Positions 1 through 5,082 of a stretch of 12,646 nucleotides of DNA are shown here, piece by piece. The notes beneath the pieces were generated by a model. The model saw only the letters and a list, made by a program, of their open reading frames with translations, had not been told where the DNA came from and made no database searches. Every line of letters starts with the position of its first letter. Position 1 is the first letter of the stretch. Location of the stretch: positions 1 to 12,646 of the forward strand of contig JBGPIK010000173.1 of NCBI GenBank assembly GCA_041484845.1, given 5' to 3'. The position numbers and the translations under genes were made by a program. This DNA is from JBGPIK01 sp041484845. Lineage in GTDB: Bacteria; Desulfobacterota; Binatia; UBA9968.

Positions 1-341
1 AGAAGCAGCATGGGAAACCAGTTAAGCAGTAGCACCATGTACCACGGCGACTCGTCCTCGGGCTTTGCGGCGATTTTCACGCCCTTATCCCGCAATGACT
101 TCACCAGCTCCGGATCATTCGGCGCAAAAGTTCTGAACTGTCCACCGTTCTTGTATTTGCCCTGAATATTATGTCCTTGAATCACGACCGATTGAACGTC
201 GCCGCGCTCCACGGCCCCCATTAATTCGCTAAAAGTAATGTCCGGTTCGTGCCGGTATTGTTTGCTAAAAACGCTGAAAATCACAAACAAACCGAGCGCC
301 AAGACCAACCCAAGTGCAATACGTTTTGCTGATTGACTCAA
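1..341 (-). CDS. ftsH: ATP-dependent zinc metalloprotease FtsH, N-terminal part (runs off the window)
   Basis: Membrane-anchored AAA+ protease that degrades misfolded membrane proteins and short-lived regulators. Only the first ~113 residues are present: a short basic N-terminus (LSQSAKR), a first membrane helix at about residues 7-24, then the periplasmic FtsH_ext domain with the recognisable ITFSELMGAVERGDVQSVVI segment, and the beginning of the second membrane helix (WYMVLLLNWFPMLLL) at the window edge. The ATPase and HExxH zinc site lie outside. I place the start at a TTG (341) because GGAGA sits about 7 bases upstream and no ATG or GTG in this frame fits better. The TTG overlaps the TGA of an upstream open frame (TTGA), which suggests translational coupling. 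Identification rests on the N-terminal domain pattern only. Confidence 0.9.
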   Translation of the reverse strand, partial: MSQSAKRIALGLVLALGLFVIFSVFSKQYRHEPDITFSELMGAVERGDVQSVVIQGHNIQGKYKNGGQFRTFAPNDPELVKSLRDKGVKIAAKPEDESPWYMVLLLNWFPMLL

Positions 342-387
342 GAAATTTCTCCGTACAGTAAAAACCCCTCTCGCATCGCTTGTGTTG

Positions 388-417
388 ATACTAGCTCTTT
401 CGGGTACAGACCCGCAA
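388..417 (-). promoter_or_regulatory. Possible sigma70-type promoter for ftsH
   Basis: On the minus strand TTGCGG (417-412) is followed after 18 bases by TAGTAT (393-388), about 47 bases upstream of the ftsH TTG. Both hexamers match the consensus at 4 of 6 positions. It lies inside the truncated open frame, so it may simply be a chance match. Confidence 0.2.
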
Positions 418-510
418 CGGAAGGCACTTTTTTGCCACCTCCAAGCAGGATACTGCCCACTTTTCTCGCTTTTTTAGCGCGTCCTTGATAACGGGCTATG
501 CGGTTAAGAT

Positions 511-549
511 CTACCCTAACCCGAGGACCAGCCGATGAATTTTCCTCAT
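511..549 (-). pseudogene. Stub of a gene downstream of traF-like (12 codons, then stop)
   Basis: The TGA stop of the TraF-like frame overlaps an ATG (ATGA at 549-546). That ATG opens MRKIHRLVLGLG and stops at TAG (513-511). Basic residues followed by a hydrophobic run look like the beginning of a signal peptide, as expected for the next gene of a conjugation operon. I infer that only its first codons survive, and that the left boundary of the element, or a deletion, lies at about 510-530. Confidence 0.35.
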
Positions 550-1109
550 CTATCTAACGTAAGCGAATCCAAGGTGGGACTTCCTCTGGATTGCGCGGCC
601 AGGATATTGCCGATTGTTTCCGCTATCGCCGTCTCACTGATCGTTGGTCCCAATCGGAACATCTTCTTTTCCAAAGGAAGGGCTAAATAGAGATTCGGAG
701 TTTCGGCTGCTTTTACAAGTTTGACCTCTGCGTCGCTTCTCCTGACCGGGGAAAGCGGTTTGGATTCGTTCACATAATTCACGATTTCCTCGTCCTTCCC
801 TCTGACGGGGATTCCCACCACTCCAAGCCTGCCTTCTCGCCAGATCTTGTTCAGCACCGCCACATCTTTGACCGCAGACTCATCGCCCGGAGAAAAGAAA
901 TAGTAGAGACCCGCTGGACCCTGACCCGCAAACGCCATATCGTTGCTTTTCTCAGCGTCGTTACGGAACGCGGTGGCCTCTGAGTCTATTTCACGCGTCG
1001 CTTGCGCGATGTATTTGCTTGCCTTCGCCAGCTTTTCGTTTGCTTGCCTCGACCACGCCACATAGGCTCTCGCGGTCTCAGAAGAGGGATTCTCAAGGAC
1101 GTTCCTCAC
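546..1109 (-). pseudogene. TraF-like conjugal transfer protein (thioredoxin-fold), 5'-truncated
   Basis: Resembles the F-type TraF/TrbB family, periplasmic thioredoxin-like proteins needed for conjugative pilus assembly. The start of the frame (LENPSSETARAYVAW) matches the family's conserved 'P..en...Yl..q' segment. After it come GLYYFFSPGDESAVKDV, at the place of the thioredoxin active site, and TPNLYLALP, at the place of the cis-proline strand. There is no CxxC: the site reads SPGDES, so no disulfide chemistry is expected. The GTG at 1109 is only the first listed start. The frame stays open upstream to a stop at 1184-1182, and NLPPP directly before the GTG reads like protein, so the signal peptide and N-terminus appear to be lost at the junction with the moxR fragment. 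It ends with ATGA coupling to a gene stub. Confidence 0.6.
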
Positions 1110-1138
1110 AGGTGGCGGCAGGTTCGCAGTGTTGGATC

Positions 1139-1570
1139 CTCCGTGAACTGAAGGAGCATTTCCTCTACCAGGCAGTATCCGTCAGGGTTCTCAAGGCCTC
1201 GGCTGCTCTGGATGGACGGTCAGAGACCGAGCTTCAGGACCTCGAATCCCTATCGTCCATTCTGTGGCATCAGCCGGAGGAAAGAGTGACCGTGCGGCAG
1301 GCCATTCTTAACATCACCGACCCCGGCCTTGCCAAAGTGCTCGAATATCTGGACAGCGCCAGAGAGGAATTCGAAAAGTTAAAGCAGGAACAGGCCCGTA
1401 TGAACGGCAGCGAAATGTTTCAACGAGCATCCCAGGCCGCAACGGAAGTCGCCGCGATTATCGGCGAGGCGGAGAAAACAGCCAGATCCAAAAGAGAGAA
1501 AGAAGCTGTGGAGAGTATTCGCTCTATTCAGGCCAACATCATGCGGAATTTCCTGAAACTCAAAATCTAA
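1139..1570 (+). pseudogene. C-terminal remnant of a MoxR/RavA-family AAA+ ATPase
   Basis: The segment VRVLKASAALDGRSE...DLESLSSILWHQPEER matches the helical lid of RavA-type MoxR ATPases, where a conserved 'vLqAsA.L.GR..v...DL..L...LW..PeE' follows the AAA+ core. After it comes a charged, helix-rich tail (about residues 60-144) ending LKLKI. Walker A, Walker B and sensor motifs are all absent. Upstream the frame runs on (to an ATG at 1019) only as antisense of the traF-like gene. The gene has therefore lost its 5' two-thirds at a junction near 1110-1170. It ends three bases before the vWA gene, the usual MoxR-vWA order. MoxR-vWA pairs act as chaperone-like complexes, and without the ATPase core this one cannot work as such. 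Confidence 0.65.
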
Positions 1571-1573
1571 ACT

Positions 1574-2923
1574 ATGCAGACCGAATCAAACACTCTCACT
1601 GACCCAAAAGCGCTTTTCGAGCGGATGTGCATCGACGGCACACGTTTTCAGGCACACAAGTTCGTTTCCGCGGTGGAGAGCTATGAAGGACTCAGGGAAG
1701 CGGCGAATCAAGGTAGTGAGATAACGCCCAACTATTTCCCGCTTCTCTCGGACGTTTTCTCGGCTTTCTTTCAAAACAAGGCCAGACTCAAACAGAATCC
1801 GCCGCGGGAGTCCGAAGAAAACCGCGAGATCATGGAAACCGCTCTCGGACTCAAAGAATATGAGGAACTGCACACCGTATCCAGGCTCGACTTTTTTGCC
1901 TCGGCAGCGGCGACAAGAGCATTCTCAGATCAGATCATACAGCTCATCAAAGAGAAAAAAGACGATGATAAGAAAGAGCCCGAGAAAGGCAATGTAAACA
2001 ATGGCCCTCTGGGCATCGACCCGGACACTCTTCGCTGGGCAATTCGTAGATCTCTCAAAAAAGGACTGGAGGAGGCCCAGGAGGCAAAGCAAGCGGTTGA
2101 GACCTTCGGGAGACAAAAAGGAGGCATCCAGCGAATCCCGTTAACCGAACAATTTCGCCTCGCCGATCTTCTGGGAAAGAACGCCAAGATCAAGGAAATC
2201 ATCAAGATGCTCGGCCGCATGAGGCTCGAAGCTCTGTCAATAAAAAGATCGAGGATAACCCACTCGGCTCCGGTAAGACGAGGAGTGGAAACGGTTGGGC
2301 TCGATGGGATCGAGAGGGTCCTGCCCGACGACCTTGCAGCCCTCGCCATTGGAGCACAAGGCGAAGATTTGTTTCTAAAAAGGCTCCTAGAAGAAGATCT
2401 CCTGGCCTACAGTTACAACAATCCTGTCGAAGAAACGCAGGGGCCGATTTTGATCGCCGTAGACGGCTCGGGAAGCATGGCGGGGCCCAAGGAGATCTGG
2501 GCTAAAGCTTTGGCGATCGCCACAATGCTTCAAGCCAAAAAGGAACGAAGGAAATCTCACGGGATCATCTTTGGCGCAAGCGAAAATGAGATTTTTGGGA
2601 TCGACATCAACAGGCTGGAGGACCTCGCAACGGCGTCATTCCACATGGGGACAAATTTCGGACCACCGCTTAGATGGGCGGAAGACAAATTCAAAGAACA
2701 ACCACAAGCGGACCTCTTTTTCATCACCGACGGGATTTGCAACATCGAGAAAGATAGAAAAGCCGACTTCATTCAAGCAAAACATCGGTCAAGAGCAAAA
2801 TGCTACAGCGTTATCATCGGCTCGGAGACCGCAGAAACAGTGACACAGTTTTCAGATAAAGTTTTCTCCCTCTCGGCCTCGCCAAACGCCAGAGAGGGCG
2901 GTCAGATCCTTTCTGAGATCTGA
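1574..2923 (+). CDS. vWA-domain protein, ViaA/CoxE-like partner of a MoxR ATPase
   Basis: 449 residues. The N-terminal half is helical and charged, with a lysine/aspartate-rich linker at about 127-140. Then comes a ViaA-like stretch (LADLLGKNAKIKEI at about 197-210, then VLPDDLAALAIG at 249-260), and a C-terminal von Willebrand A domain from about 291. The MIDAS metal site is complete: D297-G-S299-G-S301, T360 (MGTNF) and D386 (ITDG). In known pairs the vWA protein binds and directs a MoxR ATPase. Here the ATPase gene directly upstream is a remnant, so the partner would have to be supplied elsewhere. No strong ribosome site is visible before ATG 1574, which fits coupling to the upstream stop. 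The frame itself looks intact. The exact substrate is unknown. Confidence 0.8.
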   Translation: MQTESNTLTDPKALFERMCIDGTRFQAHKFVSAVESYEGLREAANQGSEITPNYFPLLSDVFSAFFQNKARLKQNPPRESEENREIMETALGLKEYEELHTVSRLDFFASAAATRAFSDQIIQLIKEKKDDDKKEPEKGNVNNGPLGIDPDTLRWAIRRSLKKGLEEAQEAKQAVETFGRQKGGIQRIPLTEQFRLADLLGKNAKIKEIIKMLGRMRLEALSIKRSRITHSAPVRRGVETVGLDGIERVLPDDLAALAIGAQGEDLFLKRLLEEDLLAYSYNNPVEETQGPILIAVDGSGSMAGPKEIWAKALAIATMLQAKKERRKSHGIIFGASENEIFGIDINRLEDLATASFHMGTNFGPPLRWAEDKFKEQPQADLFFITDGICNIEKDRKADFIQAKHRSRAKCYSVIIGSETAETVTQFSDKVFSLSASPNAREGGQILSEI

Positions 2924-2935
2924 AATCGCCTGATC

Positions 2936-2980
2936 CCCCGTTTTTCCGTCAGCACCTATGCTCATTGACGCAAAAAGGGG
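2936..2980 (+). terminator. Imperfect inverted repeat after the vWA gene, possible terminator
   Basis: CCCC-G-TTTTT-CC-GTCA pairs with TGAC-GC-AAAAA-GGGG around a 14-base loop that can itself pair AGC with GCT. There is one bulge and one mismatch. A run of six T follows about 15 bases later. It could end transcription of the MoxR-vWA pair, but the T run is too far away for a canonical intrinsic terminator. Confidence 0.3.
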
Positions 2981-3011
2981 CCTTTGAGTCTTCCGTTTTT
3001 TCACTGGACAG

Positions 3012-3040
3012 TTGACACAACTACTGATAATCAGTAGTAT
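3012..3040 (+). promoter_or_regulatory. sigma70-type promoter of the brnT operon
   Basis: A perfect TTGACA (3012-3017) is followed after exactly 17 bases by TAGTAT (3035-3040), which abuts the ATG of brnT at 3041. Transcription would begin at or just inside the start codon, so the toxin message should be leaderless or nearly so. No ribosome site precedes the ATG, in agreement. Confidence 0.65.
3020..3038. promoter_or_regulatory. 19-base perfect palindrome, likely antitoxin operator
   Basis: ACTACTGAT-A-ATCAGTAGT is a perfect inverted repeat with 9-base arms. It fills the spacer and the first part of the -10 element. A dimeric DNA-binding antitoxin bound here would block RNA polymerase, the usual autoregulation of toxin-antitoxin operons. 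The HTH protein of this operon is the natural candidate ligand (inference). Confidence 0.65.
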
Positions 3041-3325
3041 ATGAAATTGGAATTTGAATGGCACGACGCCAAGGCCGCGGCCAACCTGCAAGCCCACGGC
3101 GTCAGCTTTGAACTAGCGACGACGGTGTTCAAAGACCCGTTTGCCATCGAGTTTCTTGACGATCGCGCGGACTATGGCGAAAAACGTTTTGTCATTATCG
3201 GCATGGCGGAAGGACAGATTCTGTTGTTCGTAGCCTATACCGAACGCGCGGAACGCATTCGCATCATTTCAGCTCGGAGGGCAACGAAACATGAGCAAGA
3301 TCAGTACTTCAGGCAGAACGCCTAG
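3041..3325 (+). CDS. brnT: BrnT-family ribonuclease toxin
   Basis: 94 residues, the usual length of BrnT toxins, which are RelE-fold ribonucleases that cut RNA and stop growth. The family signature is clear: an N-terminal FEWHDAKAAANLQAHGVSFE, the FKDPFAIEFLDDR segment, the RFVIIGMAEGQILLFVAYTE strands, and the C-terminal IRIISARRATKHEQDQY with its conserved Arg/His residues. ATG 3041 is preferred although it touches the -10 box, since the message may be leaderless. A TTG at 3047 is an alternative. It overlaps the downstream HTH gene by 35 bases, giving a toxin-first operon. Base composition is richer in GC than the neighbouring vWA and nuclease genes, which suggests a separate origin. Confidence 0.9.
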   Translation: MKLEFEWHDAKAAANLQAHGVSFELATTVFKDPFAIEFLDDRADYGEKRFVIIGMAEGQILLFVAYTERAERIRIISARRATKHEQDQYFRQNA

Positions 3326-3617
3326 ACCGATGACGGCCGCCGCCATTGAGCGCGCGGCGCGCGCCGACCGTGACGCGCGCCCGCTGACTGAAGCCGACTT
3401 CAAACGCATGAAGCGCACGCCGCAGGCGAAGATCATTCGCCGCGCCCTGGAATTGACGCAAGAGGAATTCGCCGCCCGCTACCATATCCCGCTCGGGACG
3501 TTGCGGGATTGGGAACAAGGCCGCGCGGAGCCGGATCAACCGACACGGGCCTATCTGACGCTCATCGCGCGCGATCCTGACCGCGTGCACCGCATGTTGA
3601 ACCCAAAACCGCACTAA
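3291..3617 (+). CDS. XRE-type helix-turn-helix protein, probable BrnT antitoxin
   Basis: 108 residues. The N-terminal ~50 residues are basic and probably flexible (toxin-binding, as in BrnA). The C-terminal half holds a helix-turn-helix, LTQEEFAARYHIPLGTLRDW, at about residues 55-75, followed by EQGRAEPDQPTRAYLTLIAR, a typical XRE-domain ending. Classical BrnA has a ribbon-helix-helix domain, so this is a variant pairing of BrnT with an HTH antitoxin. GGAGG about 10 bases before ATG 3291 gives it a much better translation signal than the toxin, as an antitoxin would need. It probably binds the palindrome upstream of brnT. Confidence 0.8.
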   Translation: MSKISTSGRTPRPMTAAAIERAARADRDARPLTEADFKRMKRTPQAKIIRRALELTQEEFAARYHIPLGTLRDWEQGRAEPDQPTRAYLTLIARDPDRVHRMLNPKPH

Positions 3618-3661
3618 CCGTACCCCCACTTTTTCAAATTCTCGCAAAGGGTAAGTTTTGC

Positions 3662-3722
3662 GACAAAATGTCAGGGTAGCAAAATCATCGACTTGTGCTT
3701 CGCAAATGTCAGCTCGCAAAAT
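3662..3722. repeat. Short tandem motif and palindrome, possible relic of a transposon end
   Basis: AAATGTCAG followed a few bases on by GCAAAAT occurs twice with a 38-base step (3666-3685 and 3704-3722). The first copy overlaps an 11-base palindrome GACAAAATGTC (3662-3672). Several IS families have repeated transposase-binding motifs at their ends, and this stretch lies at the border between the toxin unit and the inverted antitoxin fragment. No transposase is present, so the interpretation is weak. Confidence 0.3.
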
Positions 3723-3858
3723 GCATGGCATGAAGTCCGGCTCTATGCACGGCCATGTATCGCGTGTTCAAGATTTCGCGAACAAAGCGCTGATAGCGCA
3801 CGCCGCGCGCTTTGGCCCGCGCCTTCAGGGCGCGCACCATGCTCCCCGGAAGGCGCAT
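3709..3858 (-). pseudogene. C-terminal fragment of a ribbon-helix-helix (CopG/BrnA-type) antitoxin
   Basis: A 49-codon frame whose beginning, MRLPGSMVRALKARAKARGV followed by RYQRFVREIL, matches the C-terminal ribbon-helix-helix of CopG/BrnA antitoxins ('iRLP..l...lk..A...G..YQ..ir.iL'). The normal 40-50 residue N-terminal part is missing. It begins three bases after the stop of the alpha/beta hydrolase, so the hydrolase segment seems to have replaced the 5' half of the gene. The last ~19 residues do not look like family sequence and run into the repeat-like stretch. Confidence 0.55.
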
Positions 3859-3861
3859 GTT

Positions 3862-4674
3862 CTAATGCCTGAGGATGAACTCCAGGACGTTGCGGTTGAA
3901 GGCCTCGGGCTGCTCCCAGTTGATCGAGTGAGCGGCCTCGGGCAGCACGATGAACTGGGCGCAGGGGATATGGGCGAGCTGCCGCCGCATGACCCAGGGG
4001 GGCGCCTGCAGGTCCTGATCTCCGGGCATCAACAGCGTCGGCACCCGAATCGTCGCGAGCTTCGCGAACGTGATCGTAGTGCGCTGGGGCTGCGCCGGGG
4101 CGCCCTTCTGTTGCGAGTTATGGTGAATCTCTAGCCAGCGTTTGAGACCCTCGGGGTTGGTCGCCATGTACCCCATACTCACTTCCCGAAACTCCGGAGG
4201 CCAGCTCCTAAACGCTGGAAGCGTTGTCTTTTCTCGGAGCTGGCGCAATTCTTCGTCGACAATGGCGCCGCCGCTAGCGGCAATCACCATGCTGCGAAGC
4301 CGCTCCGGATGCCAGAGCACGTAGTCATAGGCCGCGAACCCGCCGCCCGCTACGCCCACGAGATGGAATCGGTCGATTTTCAGATATTCCGCCAGGGCCT
4401 GCAGATCATCGGCGATGGTGCCGGGCTGAGGACCACTGTCCGGATTCGGAGTACTGCGGTCCCATCCCCTTCGATCAAAGGCGACAACCCGATATCCCGC
4501 CGCGACGAAGGCCGGAATATTGTACTGCCAGCCATCGGCATTGCCTGTGTTCGCGTGGAGCAGTACGAGCGGCACGTCGCTACCGCCACTGTCTGTATAC
4601 CAGAGGCGCACGCCCGGGAGATCCGCATATCCCGTGAACCGTGGAGGTACAGGAGTCTGTGCCGCGGATGCCAT
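3862..4674 (-). CDS. Alpha/beta hydrolase-fold protein with Ala in place of the nucleophile Ser (leader interrupted)
   Basis: 270 residues from ATG 4674, covering the whole alpha/beta hydrolase domain: strand and oxyanion loop VPLVLLHANTGNADGW (about 34-49), VVAFDRRGWDRS, nucleophile elbow G107-V-A109-G-G111, acid region MPGDQD, and the histidine in EAAHSINWE. The elbow normally reads GxSxG, but here the serine is Ala109, so classical esterase catalysis is not expected. I recall related homologues with a similar Ala elbow, so this may be a subfamily trait rather than damage. No ribosome site precedes ATG 4674. The original start is probably ATG 4761 (GGAG 8 bases upstream), from which a signal peptide is read until an in-frame TAG at 4686-4684. 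The product was thus once exported and is now either a poorly translated cytosolic protein or dead. GC-rich compared with the element core. Confidence 0.75.
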   Translation of the reverse strand: MASAAQTPVPPRFTGYADLPGVRLWYTDSGGSDVPLVLLHANTGNADGWQYNIPAFVAAGYRVVAFDRRGWDRSTPNPDSGPQPGTIADDLQALAEYLKIDRFHLVGVAGGGFAAYDYVLWHPERLRSMVIAASGGAIVDEELRQLREKTTLPAFRSWPPEFREVSMGYMATNPEGLKRWLEIHHNSQQKGAPAQPQRTTITFAKLATIRVPTLLMPGDQDLQAPPWVMRRQLAHIPCAQFIVLPEAAHSINWEQPEAFNRNVLEFILRH

Positions 4675-4683
4675 AAACAGGAA

Positions 4684-4761
4684 CTACGACTCCGCGCCTG
4701 CGTGCAGGCCCAGGAGCGCCGGAGCGATGAGGCCAATAAACAACAGGGGCATCCCATTCAT
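4684..4761 (-). other. Signal-peptide leader of the hydrolase, ended by an in-frame TAG
   Basis: ATG 4761 opens MNGMPLLFIGLIAPALLGLH, followed by AGAES and TAG, in exactly the frame of the hydrolase 29 codons downstream. It has a hydrophobic core and an AxA-like cleavage region, and TTGGAGA precedes the ATG at a good distance. A one-base change in the TAG would restore a continuous exported protein of about 299 residues. Confidence 0.6.
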
Positions 4762-5082
4762 CAGATTTCTCCAAGGCTTCAACTTCTCAATGCCGGCCCG
4801 CGTCTCACCGACGGGAGCACCAACGCGGCCCGTTGCAAGCGGTTTCAGAGTCTCAAGCAGCCACTTCAGAAAACAGACTGGTCCCTTACCCTTAGCTTTG
4901 GGCAGACCGTATCCGACAAGGTCGCGTTATGTCAACTTGAAATCGGCTCGAATCGAAACGCGCGCTTCTCACGGTCTTAGAAAAAGGGAAAAGAAAAATC
5001 TAGCGAGTGATTTTAAGTTACTCGCAACGGGCGGGGACATACCTCTCAGTTAGCACAACTTTCATAATTCGCCTTCGGTTTT
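4762..5082. other. Gene-free stretch between hydrolase and nuclease
   Basis: No convincing gene on either strand. It contains the hydrolase upstream region, where a minus-strand TTGACA (4942-4937) has no good -10 partner. It also holds a minus-strand hairpin with a T run (see the terminator entry), and an A/T-rich segment before the nuclease. The GC-rich to GC-poorer shift near 4970 may mark the edge of the inserted hydrolase segment. Confidence 0.5.
4981..5025 (-). terminator. Orphan Rho-independent terminator pointing left
   Basis: On the minus strand GCGAGTAA, a 7-base loop and TCACTCGC form an 8-pair stem with one G-T pair (5025-5003), followed by TAGATTTTTCTTTTCCCTTTTT. This is a good intrinsic terminator, yet no minus-strand gene lies to its right. 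It is probably left over from a gene deleted upstream of the nuclease. Confidence 0.55.

Larger units (their letters stand above)
338..553 (-). pseudogene. 5'-truncated open frame overlapping the ftsH start, unknown product
   Basis: A 71-codon open frame with no start codon at its beginning, ending in a TGA that overlaps the TTG of ftsH. The predicted C-terminus is basic and glycine-rich (ARKVGSILLGGGKKVPSVAG in the middle, then LYGEIS at the end). The stop/start overlap with ftsH argues that this is the tail of a real gene formerly co-translated with ftsH. That position is often occupied by tilS, but I do not recognise the TilS C-terminal domain here. Its 5' part would have been lost where the mobile element now abuts. 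It could also be a chance open frame in the ftsH leader. Confidence 0.35.

Noticed and set aside
1019..1138. N-terminal extension of the moxR fragment from ATG 1019
   Set aside because: These codons are antisense of the traF-like gene and give low-complexity basic sequence, not AAA+ motifs.
3658..4134. 158-codon plus-strand frame
   Set aside because: It is antisense of the hydrolase and antitoxin fragment, whose minus-strand translations show clear family motifs.
4309..5053. Two long plus-strand frames over the hydrolase
   Set aside because: Antisense shadows in GC-rich sequence, without domains or ribosome sites.
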